DNA from: Mesorhizobium sp. M9A.F.Ca.ET.002.03.1.2
GTDB lineage: Bacteria > Pseudomonadota > Alphaproteobacteria > Rhizobiales > Rhizobiaceae
Direction: 5' to 3'
Assembly (NCBI RefSeq): GCF_003952365.1
Contig: NZ_CP034443.1
Span: forward strand, 1,543,001-1,607,000
Length of the DNA stretch: 64,000 bases
In this document: in pieces, positions 53,945 through 64,000 of the stretch
Numbering within the stretch: the first letter of the stretch is position 1
How the letters are laid out: each line of letters opens with the position of its first letter
Notes under the pieces: model-generated
Seen by the model: the letters and a program-made list of their open reading frames with translations, nothing else
Told to the model about the DNA's origin: nothing
The model's database searches: none
Program-made: the position numbers and the translations under genes

Positions 53945-55135
53945 ATGCCTCGTATGCCTCGCCTTCCGCGGCGGCGGCTGCGGGGCATTGTTATTTTGGG
54001 GATTTGCTTGGGACGGCGTATCGAAATCGGCATCCTTTACTCGCGGTCGGGCAACTACCGCTTGCTGTCCGAATCCTGCCGTTCGGGTGCGATGACGGCT
54101 ATCGCCGATGTCAACGCCGATCCCGCCATCCCGATCGAATTCGTTCCGGTGGAGCGCGACCCGCAAGGCAACATCGACGGCTACGCCGCGGGCTGCGCCG
54201 ACATTCTCGCCAACAGCGGCGCACGCCACATCATTGGCTGCATCACGTCGTGGAGCCGCAAGGAGGTCATTCCGATCCTTGAGCGCGCCGGCGGCACGCT
54301 CTGGTACGCCTGTCCCTATGAGGGTTTCGAAGCCAACGAGCATGTCGTCTATATGCACGCTTGCCCAAACCAGCATCTCGTCCCGCTGCTGGCCCATGTC
54401 GTGCCGCGCTTCGGCGCCGACGGCTTCCTGCTCGGCTCGAACTATATCTGGGGCTGGGAGACCAACCGTGTTGCCCGCGACCTGATCGCCGACGCCGGCG
54501 GCAAGGTTTTGGGCGAGCGCTATCTGCCGCTCGGCGAGGTCGATGTCTCGAGGCTGATCGCCGAGATCCAGGCGACCCGGCCGGATTTCATCCTGAACAA
54601 TCTGATCGGCTCGTCGTCCTATGCCTTCATCGCGGCCTATGCCGAACTCGCCGTACGCGACCCGCATTTCAGGCCGGAGCGCTGCCCGATCCTGTCCTGC
54701 AATCTCACCGAATGCGAGTTGCCGGCGCTCAATGATGCGGGTAATGGCCATCTTTCCGTCGGGCCGTACTTTCACGATGTCTCGGCAGCGGATCGCCAGG
54801 GCGATTCCGCGCCCTCCATCATGCCTGCCTCGTCCTTCGAGGCGGCGGCCTATGCCTCGGTGCGGACGCTTGCCGAAATTCTCGCCCGCAATCCCCGCGC
54901 ACAATGGCCGGACCTTCCCCAGGCTTTTGCTGGAACCTCGTTTCGAACCCCGCTCGGCGACATCTCCATCGATCCGCAGACCCAGCACGCCACCTTGCCG
55001 GTGCAGATCGGGCGCATCGAGGGCACCGCGTTCAAGACCGTCACGCTGACGAAGGGCGTCGTGCCCGATCCCTATCTGTCACGCTATGATCGGACCGAGA
55101 CGTTCGGCCGCTCACGCTTGAGGGTGGTGTCGTGA
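53945..55135 (+). CDS. AmiC-like amide-sensing regulator
   Basis: Up to 396 residues. The fold is that of periplasmic binding proteins: RIEIGILYSRSGNYRLLSES, then GCITSWSRKEVIPILERAGG, WYACPYEGFEANEHVVYM, and GSNYIWGWETNRVARDL. This resembles AmiC of Pseudomonas, a cytoplasmic ligand sensor that holds the ANTAR protein AmiR inactive until amide binds. The next gene is an ANTAR protein and overlaps by 4 bases, which strongly supports the pair. The start is unsure: ATG 53945 adds an Arg-rich and hydrophobic lead, while TTG 54008 has a GGGGA site and begins right at the fold. Confidence 0.75.
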   Translation: MPRMPRLPRRRLRGIVILGICLGRRIEIGILYSRSGNYRLLSESCRSGAMTAIADVNADPAIPIEFVPVERDPQGNIDGYAAGCADILANSGARHIIGCITSWSRKEVIPILERAGGTLWYACPYEGFEANEHVVYMHACPNQHLVPLLAHVVPRFGADGFLLGSNYIWGWETNRVARDLIADAGGKVLGERYLPLGEVDVSRLIAEIQATRPDFILNNLIGSSSYAFIAAYAELAVRDPHFRPERCPILSCNLTECELPALNDAGNGHLSVGPYFHDVSAADRQGDSAPSIMPASSFEAAAYASVRTLAEILARNPRAQWPDLPQAFAGTSFRTPLGDISIDPQTQHATLPVQIGRIEGTAFKTVTLTKGVVPDPYLSRYDRTETFGRSRLRVVS

Positions 55136-55731
55136 GCAAGGTCCCGCGCATCCCGAATCTCGGCGGCGCCAGGGCCTTTGTCCTACATCGTCCGCATCCG
55201 ACGGTGCAGGCGATCACCCGGCAATTGTCGGCCATCGGCCTCGAGACGGTCGGCTGCTGGCCGGAACTGCCGGCCAAGGCGCTGGCGGCGGACTTCGTCT
55301 TCTTCGATGCCGATCTCGGCTTCGACGAACAATTCCCATGGGCGCCAGGTGAGGCGCCGATGCCGCTGGTGGCGCTGATCGGCTCCGAAGCGCCAGGCCG
55401 CATCGAGTGGGCGCTGTCGCACAAGGCCGACGCCCAGTTGCTGAAGCCGGTCGGCAACGCCGGCGTCTACAGCGCCCTGTTGATCGCGCGGCAGAGTTTC
55501 GAGGCGCGCAAGCTCTTGGCAAGCGAGATATCGTCGCTTCGCCTGCGCGTCGCGGAGCGCCAGACCATCGTGCGCGCGGTGGAGGCCTTGTCGAAAGGCG
55601 CCGGGGACGGCCGCGCCTATGCGCAGCTCCGGTCGCTGGCGATGAGCTGGCAGATCAGCGTCGAGGAGGCCGCGCGCCGGATCGTGGCGATGACGGAAGA
55701 AGGCGGCGATGACCAATCCCATCGCGCCTGA
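55132..55731 (+). CDS. AmiR-like ANTAR-domain antiterminator
   Basis: A 199-residue protein. The N-terminal part (about 10-125) is a pseudo-receiver without the usual phospho-Asp set (FVLHRPHPTVQAITRQL, FVFFDADLGFDE). A coiled coil follows (about 120-150), then the ANTAR helices (about 142-195: LRVAERQTIVRAVEALSKGAG, AYAQLRSLAMSWQISVEEAA). ANTAR proteins bind paired hexaloop hairpins in leader RNA and prevent termination. It should control the hyu, transport or formamidase genes through such an RNA. It overlaps amiC upstream and the first permease gene by 23 bases. Confidence 0.82.
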   Translation: MSKVPRIPNLGGARAFVLHRPHPTVQAITRQLSAIGLETVGCWPELPAKALAADFVFFDADLGFDEQFPWAPGEAPMPLVALIGSEAPGRIEWALSHKADAQLLKPVGNAGVYSALLIARQSFEARKLLASEISSLRLRVAERQTIVRAVEALSKGAGDGRAYAQLRSLAMSWQISVEEAARRIVAMTEEGGDDQSHRA

Positions 55732-56617
55732 CCTTCCGGCAGCAGGGCGCATGCCGGTCAAGCCACGCGCCGGTGTCTGGCGGCGGTTGGTAAAACGCCC
55801 TCTGGCTCTGCTCGGCCTGGTGATCGTTGCCGTCGTCGTGGCCAGCGCCGTCCTGGCACCGTGGCTGACGGGCTACGATCCGAACGAGCAGATGTTCGAC
55901 GGGCTGACGCTTGAAGGCGCCCCCTTGCCGCCGAATGCCAGCTTCTGGCTGGGCACGGATCTGCTCGGCCGCGATCTCTTGACCCGCATTCTTTTCGGCG
56001 CGCGCACCTCGCTGATCATCGGCATCGTCGCCAACGGCGTGGCGCTTTTGATCGGCACGCTGGTCGGCGTCACCGCGGGCTATTTCCGCGGCTGGATCGG
56101 CAGCGCGCTGATGCGCTTCACCGATCTGATGATGGCCTTTCCGGCGCTGCTGCTTGCCATCTGCCTGGCGGCGGTGCTCCAGCCGAGCCTGTGGATCGTC
56201 GCCATGGTGATCGCGCTGGTCAACTGGGTGCAGACCGCCCGGGTCATCTACACCGAGACCAGCTCGCTCGCCGAGCGCGAGTTCATCGACGCCGAGCGCA
56301 CCATCGGCGCAAGCGCGCCACGCATCCTGTCTCGGCATATCCTGCCGCATCTGCTGCCGACGATCATCGTCTGGGGCACGCTCGGCATCTCGACCACGGT
56401 GCTGCTCGAAGCAACGCTCAGCTATCTCGGCATCGGCGTGCAGCCGCCGACCGCCTCCTGGGGCAACATCATTTTCGAGAACCAGACCTATTTCCAGGCG
56501 GCGCCCTGGCTGGTCTTCTTTCCGGGTGCGGCGATCCTGGCGCTGGCGCTGGCCTTCAACCTGGTCGGCGATGCGCTGCGCGACATCCTCGATCCGACGC
56601 AAAGGGGCCGGGCATGA
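55709..56617 (+). CDS. Peptide/amide ABC importer permease, DppC type
   Basis: A 302-residue inner-membrane protein. It starts inside the end of the ANTAR gene. The N-terminal helix is about 28-50, then SFWLGTDLLGRDLLTRILFGAR (about 79-100, split at its Gly), the hallmark of DppC/OppC permeases. Coupling helix EFIDAERTIGASAPRILSRHI (about 190-210). Note the order C before B, unlike the usual B before C. The stop overlaps the next ATG (ATGA). Confidence 0.88.
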   Translation: MTNPIAPDLPAAGRMPVKPRAGVWRRLVKRPLALLGLVIVAVVVASAVLAPWLTGYDPNEQMFDGLTLEGAPLPPNASFWLGTDLLGRDLLTRILFGARTSLIIGIVANGVALLIGTLVGVTAGYFRGWIGSALMRFTDLMMAFPALLLAICLAAVLQPSLWIVAMVIALVNWVQTARVIYTETSSLAEREFIDAERTIGASAPRILSRHILPHLLPTIIVWGTLGISTTVLLEATLSYLGIGVQPPTASWGNIIFENQTYFQAAPWLVFFPGAAILALALAFNLVGDALRDILDPTQRGRA

Positions 56618-57534
56618 TCGCCTATCTCGGCCGTCGCGTCATCCAGTCCGCGCTCATCCTGCTCGGCGTCTCGCTGATCACCTTTGCACTGCTCTATCTT
56701 CTGCCCGCCGATCCCGTTCGCCAGATCGCCGGCCGCAGCGCCACGCCCGAGACGGTCGAGAACATCCGCCGGCAGCTCGGCCTCGATCAGCCCTTTGTCA
56801 TCCAGTACTGGCACTATCTGGCCAGCCTGCTCAGCGGCGATCTCGGACGCTCCTACATCCAGCGTTCCGAAGTCACGGAGCTCATCGTCTCGCGGCTGCC
56901 GGCAAGCCTGCTTTTGATGGTCGGCGCCATCCTTTGCGAGCTGGCGATCGGCCTGACGATGGGCCTGCTTGCCGCCGTCAGGCGCGGCACCGCCACCGAC
57001 CAGACGCTGATGGTCGCGTCCTTTGTCGGCGTCTCGGCACCGCAATTCGTCGTCGGCCTGCTGCTCCTCTATGTATTCGCCGTGCGGCTCGGCTGGTTTC
57101 CGATCGGCGGCTACGGCACCTGGCGCCATTTGGTGCTGCCCTCGCTGACCATGGGGATACTCGGCGCCGGCTGGTACGCCCGCATGATGCGCTCGTCGAT
57201 GATCGACGTGCTGCGCCAGGACTATATGCGGACCGCCCGCGCCAAGGGCCTTGCGCGCGGCGCCATCATCTTCCGCCACGCACTCCCCAACGCCATCCTG
57301 CCGGTCATCGCCATGATCGGCATCGACATCGGCATCTTCATGGGCGGCATCGTCGTGGTCGAAAGCGTGTTCGGCTGGCCCGGCATCGGCCAGCTCGCCT
57401 GGCAGGCCATCCAGCGCGTCGACATTCCCATCATCATGGGCGTCACCCTGGTTTCGGCCTTCGCCATCGTGCTCGGCAACCTCCTGGCCGACACCGTCGC
57501 ACCGTTCATCGACCCGCGCATCAAGCTCAGATGA
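56614..57534 (+). CDS. Peptide/amide ABC importer permease, DppB type
   Basis: A 306-residue inner-membrane protein, start ATG 56614 overlapping the DppC-type stop. MIAYLGRRVIQSALILLGVSL (split), then LPADPVRQIAGRSATPETVENI and LGLDQPFVIQYWHYLASLLSGDLGRSY (split at its middle) are DppB/GsiC landmarks. The coupling helix is DYMRTARAKGLARGAIIFRHALPN (about 206-229, split). It completes the channel. A 45-base gap with an AGAAAGGGAA ribosome site leads to the binding-protein gene. Confidence 0.88.
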   Translation: MIAYLGRRVIQSALILLGVSLITFALLYLLPADPVRQIAGRSATPETVENIRRQLGLDQPFVIQYWHYLASLLSGDLGRSYIQRSEVTELIVSRLPASLLLMVGAILCELAIGLTMGLLAAVRRGTATDQTLMVASFVGVSAPQFVVGLLLLYVFAVRLGWFPIGGYGTWRHLVLPSLTMGILGAGWYARMMRSSMIDVLRQDYMRTARAKGLARGAIIFRHALPNAILPVIAMIGIDIGIFMGGIVVVESVFGWPGIGQLAWQAIQRVDIPIIMGVTLVSAFAIVLGNLLADTVAPFIDPRIKLR

Positions 57535-57579
57535 AAACCAAAAAAGAGACCGATAACAACCAGAGAAAGGGAACACGAG

Positions 57580-59223
57580 ATGAAGAAATTCTTGACCTCC
57601 ACCGTAGCGGCGTCGGCGCTCGCGCTGATGCTCGGCATGACAAGCGCCCGCACCGAGGACGCCGTCGATCCGAACGCCAAGCAGGGCGGCGCGATCACCA
57701 TCACCTACAAGGACGACGTCGCCACACTCGATCCGGCCATCGGCTACGACTGGCAAAACTGGTCGATGATCAAGAGCCTGTTCGACGGGCTGATGGACTA
57801 CGAGCCGGGCACCACCAACCTGCGGCCCGACCTCGCCGAGAGCTACGAGATCGCGCCTGACGGCAAGACCTTCACCTTCAAGCTGCGCCAAGGGGTGAAG
57901 TTCCACAATGGCCGCGAGATGACCGCCGACGATGTGAAATATTCGCTCGACCGCGTCACCAATCCGAAGACGCAGAGCCCGGGCGCCGGCTTCTTCGGCT
58001 CGATCAAGGGGTTTGACGATGTCACTGCCGGCAAGGCGGAAAGCCTGGCGGGCGTCACCGTCGTCGATCCCTACACGATCAAGTTCGAACTGACCCGGCC
58101 CGACGCCACCTTCCTGCATGTCATGGCCATCAACTTCTCGCATGTCGTGCCGAAGGAGGAGGTCGAGAAATATGGCGCGGATTTCGGCAAGCACCCGGTC
58201 GGCACCGGGGCTTTCAAGCTCGCCGAATGGACGCTCGGCCAGCGCGTCGTCTTCGAGCGCAACCCGGATTACTGGCACAAGGGCCTGCCGCATCTCGACA
58301 GGATCACCTTCGAGATCGGCCAGGAGCCGATCGTGGCCTTGCTGCGCCTGCAGAAGGGCGAGATCGACGTTCCCGGCGACGGCATTCCGCCGGCCAAGTT
58401 CCAGGAGGTGATGGCCGATCCCGAGCAGAAGGCCCGCGTCGTCGAGGGCGGCCAGCTGCACACCGGCTACATCACCATGAACACCACCATGGCGCCCTTC
58501 GACAACGTGAAGGTGCGGCAGGCGGTCAACATGTCGATCAACAAGGGCCGTATCGTCCAGCTGATCAACAACCGTGCGGTGCCGGCCAACCAGCCGCTGC
58601 CGCCGTCGATGCCCGGCTACGACAAGGAATTCAAGGGCTATCCCTATGACGTGGCCAGGGCCAAGGCTTTGCTTGCCGAGGCCGGTCATCCCGACGGCTT
58701 CGAGACGCAGTTGTTTGCCATGAACACCGATCCCAACCCGCGCATCGCGCAGGCGATCCAGCAGGATCTGGCGGCGGTCGGCATCAAGGCCAGCATCCAG
58801 TCGCTGGCGCAAGCCAACGTCATAGCAGCCGGCGGCGACAAGGCCGGCGCGCCGATGATCTGGTCCGGCGGCATGGCCTGGATCGCCGATTTCCCCGATC
58901 CGTCGAACTTCTACGGGCCGATCCTCGGCTGCGCCGGCGCGGTTCCGGGCGGCTGGAACTGGTCGTGGTACTGCAACAAGGATCTCGACGCCAAGGCGGC
59001 GGAGGCCGACTCGGTCGTCGACCCGGCCAAGTCAGGCGAACGTGCCAAGATGTGGAGCGCGATCTACGGCAAGATCATGGAAGACGCGCCCTGGGCGCCG
59101 GTCTTCAACGAGCAGCGCTTCACCATGAAATCGGCCCGGATGAGCGGCGCCGACAACCTCTATGTCGACCCCGTCCATATCCCGATCAACTATGACAATG
59201 TGTATGTGACCGATGTGCAATAA
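57580..59223 (+). CDS. Peptide/amide ABC importer substrate-binding protein
   Basis: A 547-residue family 5 (DppA/OppA) binding protein. The signal peptide is about residues 1-24, ending near TSARTED. Motifs are GGAITITYKDDVATLDP, LRPDLAESYEIAPDGKTFTF (about 72-91) and VKFHNGREMTADDVKYSLDR (about 105-124), all usual in the family. Ligands of this family include peptides, amides and opines. Genes around it point to N-carbamoyl amino acids, hydantoins or formamide-like compounds. The last 11 bases overlap the formamidase gene. Confidence 0.88.
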   Translation: MKKFLTSTVAASALALMLGMTSARTEDAVDPNAKQGGAITITYKDDVATLDPAIGYDWQNWSMIKSLFDGLMDYEPGTTNLRPDLAESYEIAPDGKTFTFKLRQGVKFHNGREMTADDVKYSLDRVTNPKTQSPGAGFFGSIKGFDDVTAGKAESLAGVTVVDPYTIKFELTRPDATFLHVMAINFSHVVPKEEVEKYGADFGKHPVGTGAFKLAEWTLGQRVVFERNPDYWHKGLPHLDRITFEIGQEPIVALLRLQKGEIDVPGDGIPPAKFQEVMADPEQKARVVEGGQLHTGYITMNTTMAPFDNVKVRQAVNMSINKGRIVQLINNRAVPANQPLPPSMPGYDKEFKGYPYDVARAKALLAEAGHPDGFETQLFAMNTDPNPRIAQAIQQDLAAVGIKASIQSLAQANVIAAGGDKAGAPMIWSGGMAWIADFPDPSNFYGPILGCAGAVPGGWNWSWYCNKDLDAKAAEADSVVDPAKSGERAKMWSAIYGKIMEDAPWAPVFNEQRFTMKSARMSGADNLYVDPVHIPINYDNVYVTDVQ

Positions 59224-60153
59224 CTGCGACTACACCATCCACGGGCGCCACCATCATTTCGGCTGGGACAATTCCTTTGCCCCGGCCGAGCGGGTGGCGC
59301 CCGGTTCGACGATCGAGTTTCAATGCCTCGATTCGTCGGGCGGTCAGCTGCAAGCTGACAGCACCGTTGCCGATATCGCCAAGCTCGACTTCAGCAGGAT
59401 CAACCCGGTAACCGGGCCGATCTTCGTCGAAGGTGCCGAGCCGGGCGACGCGCTGAAGGTGACGATCGAGATGTTCAAGCCGTCCGGCTTCGGCTGGACG
59501 GCGAACATTCCGGGGTTCGGCCTGCTCGCCGACGATTTTCCGCAGCCGGCGCTGAACATCTGGACATACGACGCCGCCTCGCTCGAGCCGGCGTTGTTCG
59601 GCAGACAGGCCCGCGTGCCGCTGAAACCCTTTGCCGGCACTATCGGCAATGCGCCGGCTGAAATGGGCCTCCACTCGGTGGTGCCGCCAAGGCGCGTCGG
59701 CGGCAATCTCGACATCCGCGATCTCGCGGCCGGCACCACGCTCTATCTGCCGGTGGAGGTGGCCGGTGCGCTGTTTTCGGTCGGCGATACGCATGCCGCG
59801 CAGGGCGACGGGGAAGTGTGCGGCACGGCGATCGAGAGCCCGATGGACGTCGTGCTCACGCTCGACCTGGTCAAGGATATCAGGTTGAAGACGCCGCGCT
59901 TCACCACGCCGGGCCCGGTGGCGCGCCATCTCGACGCCAAGGGCTATGAGGTGACGACCGGCATCGGACCGGACCTGATGACAGGCGCCAGGGAAGCGGT
60001 CTCCCAGATGGTCGACCTGCTTGCCGGCCGCTACGGAATGGACCCGGTCGAGGCCTACATGCTGGTTTCGGTCTGCGGCGATCTCCGGATCAGCGAGATC
60101 GTCGACATGCCGAACTGGGTGGTGTCGTTCTACTTCCCGCGCTGCGTCTTCGA

Positions 60154-60157
<4 letters not shown>
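59213..60157 (+). CDS. Acetamidase/formamidase family amidohydrolase
   Basis: A 314-residue FmdA/AmdA-family protein. It starts MCNNCDYTIHGRHHHFGWDN. PGSTIEFQCLDSSGGQL (about 31-47), DALKVTIEMFKPSGFGWTANIPGFG (split) about 81-105, VGGNLDIRDLAAGTTLYLPVEV (about 162-183, split at the Leu), and FSVGDTHAAQGDGEVCGTAIE (about 187-207, split) hold the zinc-site residues of the family. It hydrolyses short amides to ammonia. In this operon it may remove formyl or carbamoyl groups. It overlaps the binding-protein gene by 11 bases and the ATPase gene by 4. Confidence 0.88.
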
Positions 60158-61971
<1,814 letters not shown>

Positions 61972-61990
61972 CGCCAGCGAAGCCGTCGCC

Positions 61991-62905
61991 TCAAACCTGA
62001 TCCGCGATCAGTCGATATTGGTCGGGCCGGCGATATCTGGCGAAGTCGAAATTCACCTTGCGGCAAACGGCAATGAGGTCGAGATCGGCACGATGGACGA
62101 TCACCTCATCGTCGAGCGACATTGCCTGCGCCGCGATTTCGCCGGTCGGGGCGATGATGCAGGAGCCGCCGATCAAGGCCTGGCCGTCCTCGACGCCGGC
62201 CTTGGCCGCTGCCGCGACCCAGACCGTGTTCTGATAGGCGCCGGCCTGCATTGGCAGATGGTTGTGGAACATGCGCAGATGCGCCAGCGCCGGTGCCTCA
62301 TCGAGCAGCAGCGGCGTGTTGTAGCCGATAAGGACAATTTCGGCGCCGTTGAGACAGAGCATGCGGTAGGTCTCCGGCCAGCGCCGGTCGTTGCAGATCG
62401 CCATGCCGACGCGCACGCCGCGATAGGCGAAGACCGGAAAGCCGAGATTGCCGGGCTCGAAATAACGGCGTTCGAGATGTACGGTCGTGCCCGGTTCCGG
62501 CTCGCTCGATCCGGGCACATGGATCTTGCGGTAGCGCCCGGCAAGCGTGCCGTCCTGCCCGACCAGATCCATCGTGTTGAAGCGGCGCGTTACCCCGTTC
62601 GCGTGCGTCAGCTCGGCATATCCGAGCGCGAAGCCTATCTTGAGGCGCGCCGCGGCGTCGTAAAGGCGCTGCGTCTGCGGGCCTGGCATAGCCGGCTCGA
62701 AGAACGCCTCGATCTCGGCCTGGTCGTCGATCCGCCAACGCGGAAAGAAGGTCGTGAGCGCGAGTTCGGGAAACACCGCGATTTCAGCGCCGGCGGCGGC
62801 CGCTCTTTCCAGAAGAGCGACGAGCCGGTCCACCGTTTCGGCCCGTTGCGCGCTTTTCTGTATCGGGCCGGTCTGGCAGACCGCGATGGTCAGGTCTCGA
62901 GCCAT
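61991..62905 (-). CDS. N-carbamoyl-D-amino acid hydrolase
   Basis: A 304-residue nitrilase-superfamily enzyme, the same length as the Agrobacterium D-carbamoylase. The Glu-Lys-Cys triad is Glu47 (VFPELALTTFFPRW), Lys127 (YRKIHVPG) and Cys171 (AICNDRRWPET). FFPRW, RRFNT, RRYFEPG and NDRRWPET are stretches that I recall as shared with that enzyme. It hydrolyses N-carbamoyl-D-amino acids to D-amino acid, ammonia and CO2. It heads a minus-strand operon with RidA and an amino-acid oxidase, giving a path from hydantoin to 2-oxo acid. Start ATG 62905. Confidence 0.88.
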   Translation of the reverse strand: MARDLTIAVCQTGPIQKSAQRAETVDRLVALLERAAAAGAEIAVFPELALTTFFPRWRIDDQAEIEAFFEPAMPGPQTQRLYDAAARLKIGFALGYAELTHANGVTRRFNTMDLVGQDGTLAGRYRKIHVPGSSEPEPGTTVHLERRYFEPGNLGFPVFAYRGVRVGMAICNDRRWPETYRMLCLNGAEIVLIGYNTPLLLDEAPALAHLRMFHNHLPMQAGAYQNTVWVAAAAKAGVEDGQALIGGSCIIAPTGEIAAQAMSLDDEVIVHRADLDLIAVCRKVNFDFARYRRPDQYRLIADQV

Positions 62906-62915
62906 CGTCGTCTCC

Positions 62916-63263
62916 TCAGGCTGCAGCGGTCACCATGATCTCGACGCGATAGCCGTCGCCGGCGAGCCGGGCCTCGACCGTGGCCCGCACCGGCATGGCG
63001 CTTTTGTCGATCCAGGCGTCCCAGGCGGTGTTCATCTTGTCGAAGTCGGCAACGTCGCGCAGCCATACCGTGGCACTCAGGATCCTGGTCTTGTCGCTGC
63101 CGGCCTTCGCCAGATAGGTATCGATCTTGGCGAGCACGTCACGCGTCTGCTGCGTCGTATCGCCCGACAGATCGTCGGCCGTCATGCCGGCCAGATAGAT
63201 AATTCCATTGTGGCTGAGCACGCGGCAGAAGCGGGGTCCATTCTCGAAGCGTTCGATTGTCAT
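62916..63263 (-). CDS. RidA-family enamine/imine deaminase
   Basis: A 115-residue protein. I choose ATG 63263 (MTIERFENGPRFCRVLSHNG); upstream frame has no family sequence. IIYLAGMTADDLSGDTTQQT (about 21-40), DKMNTAWDAWI (about 77-87) and ARATVEARLAG-like RATVEARLAGDGYRVEI (about 95-111, with the binding-site Arg) fit the RidA/YjgF trimer. It hydrolyses reactive imines made by amino-acid oxidases, which suits the adjacent FAD oxidase. Confidence 0.88.
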   Translation of the reverse strand: MTIERFENGPRFCRVLSHNGIIYLAGMTADDLSGDTTQQTRDVLAKIDTYLAKAGSDKTRILSATVWLRDVADFDKMNTAWDAWIDKSAMPVRATVEARLAGDGYRVEIMVTAAA

Positions 63264-63276
63264 GCGGTTATCCCTA

Positions 63277-64000
63277 TCACTGTGCTTTTGGTGCCGGCGT
63301 GGATGTCGCCCTGATCCGGCTAGGCGCAAGATCGCCCGGCTCGATGCCTTGACGCAACAGATCATCCGGCAATCGTCCGGTGCGGATCAGGTCACGGCAT
63401 GCCCTGGCCAGCGCCGGCGACGTCTTGATGCCGTAGCCGCCCTGGCCCGCCAGCCAGAAGAAGCCTTCGGCCTTGGCGTCGAAGCCCACCACTGGCGAGG
63501 CGTCGCCGACAAAACTGCGCAGGCCCGCCCATCGATGTTCTATCCGGCGCACGTCGATTATCGTCGCGCGCTGCAGGCGATCGATCCCGACGGCGACGTC
63601 GAAATCATCTGGATAGGCGTCCATCGGCTCGCTCGGGGTCGCATCGGCCGGCGAGACGAAAATCCGGCCGGCGTCCGGCTTGAAGTAGAACTCCTCGCCG
63701 ACATCGTTGACGAGCGGCCAGCCGGCGATGGAGACGCCATCTGGCGCTGCGACATGGAACGCGGTACGCCGCTTCGGCACCAGCCCGACCGGAGCAACGC
63801 CGGCCAAAGCGGCGATCCTGTCCGCCCACGCGCCGGCCGCGTTGACGAGGATCGGCGCGGCGAACAGTCCCTGGCTCGTCCGCAGGATCCAGCGATCCTT
63901 ATGCCGCTCGACCGCATCGACGCCTGCATCAGTGACGATCCGGCCGCCACGCCTGCGCGTATTGCGCAGGAAACCCTGATGAAGCTCGTTGACGTCGATC
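63277..64000 (-). CDS. FAD-dependent amino-acid oxidase, C-terminal part
   Basis: The gene enters from the right edge; about 241 C-terminal residues are present and the frame is open to 64000. Segments include IDVNELHQGFLRNTRRRGGR at the edge, then LVNAAGAWADRIAALAG, EFYFKPDAGRIFVSPAD, HRWAGLRSFVGDASPVVG, and FFWLAGQGGYGIKTSPAL, which carry the FAD contacts of the DAO family. Relatives include glycine oxidase and D-amino acid oxidases. With D-carbamoylase and RidA beside it, oxidation of a D-amino acid to imino and oxo acid is likely. The Rossmann motif lies outside the window. Confidence 0.85.
   Translation of the reverse strand, partial: IDVNELHQGFLRNTRRRGGRIVTDAGVDAVERHKDRWILRTSQGLFAAPILVNAAGAWADRIAALAGVAPVGLVPKRRTAFHVAAPDGVSIAGWPLVNDVGEEFYFKPDAGRIFVSPADATPSEPMDAYPDDFDVAVGIDRLQRATIIDVRRIEHRWAGLRSFVGDASPVVGFDAKAEGFFWLAGQGGYGIKTSPALARACRDLIRTGRLPDDLLRQGIEPGDLAPSRIRATSTPAPKAQ

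Noticed and set aside
56488-58812. A 774-codon open frame on the minus strand across the permease and binding-protein genes.
   Set aside because: The His/Asp/Glu-rich product has no recognisable domain and lies opposite two well-supported transporter genes.

Overview
The window reads as chromosomal DNA of a high-GC alphaproteobacterium of the order Hyphomicrobiales (Rhizobiales), most like Mesorhizobium. The signs are: dnaK and dnaJ next to a Sinorhizobium-type phosphatidylethanolamine N-methyltransferase (pmtA), pyrF and a DUF1330 gene; rhizobial intergenic mosaic repeats; many ABC importers each paired with a small catabolic pathway; and an IS630-type element with TA ends. This assignment comes from reading the proteins by eye, not from a database search. 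I see no rRNA, tRNA or CRISPR array.

Layout. 1-152: 5' end of gshB (minus). 388-4047: glycosyltransferase 2, GtrA-like flippase and a GT-C-like membrane protein, which look like a lipid-linked sugar module. 4094-5143: IS630-family element with a damaged transposase. 5430-8669: tightly overlapping operon for galactose oxidation by the De Ley-Doudoroff route (SDR dehydrogenase, KDGal kinase, KDPGal aldolase, lactonase). 8795-9865: orphan ATP-grasp ligase. 10051-16372: XRE-cupin regulator, PotDBCA-type importer, FAD amine oxidase and cupin. 16396-22161 (minus): DUF1330, pyrF, FMN reductase, pmtA, dnaJ and dnaK, with an RpoH-like promoter before dnaK. 22724-30473: three large exported proteins, poorly characterised, that share cysteine modules; two of them are frameshifted. 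30613-32842: rpe and malonyl-CoA decarboxylase. 32884-43244: divergent amino-sugar locus (nagA, deaminase, GntR regulator, kinase; murQ, sugar ABC importer, Gfo/Idh oxidoreductase). 43285-44890: FAH-family hydrolase and SDR resembling the lower L-fucose pathway. 45070-48738: ALDH16-type double aldehyde dehydrogenase and deoC, with a RutR-like palindrome upstream. 48904-49731: ferredoxin-NADP reductase. 49953 to the right edge: hydantoin/amide island (HyuA/HyuB, AmiC/ANTAR regulators, peptide-type ABC importer, formamidase-like protein, N-carbamoyl-D-amino acid hydrolase, RidA, FAD amino-acid oxidase).

How the genes fit together. Four modules follow one plan: importer, one to four catabolic enzymes, and a local regulator. 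In the amino-sugar module the genes form a chain from MurNAc to fructose-6-phosphate. In the hydantoin module they form a chain from cyclic ureides or N-carbamoyl amino acids to D-amino acids, then to 2-oxo acids, with RidA removing reactive imines. The least explained part is the exported-protein cluster at 22.7-30.5 kb. Its members share a roughly 106-residue cysteine domain (proteins 1 and 2) and tandem C-x10-C modules (proteins 2 and 3), which suggests a jointly deployed surface or matrix assembly.
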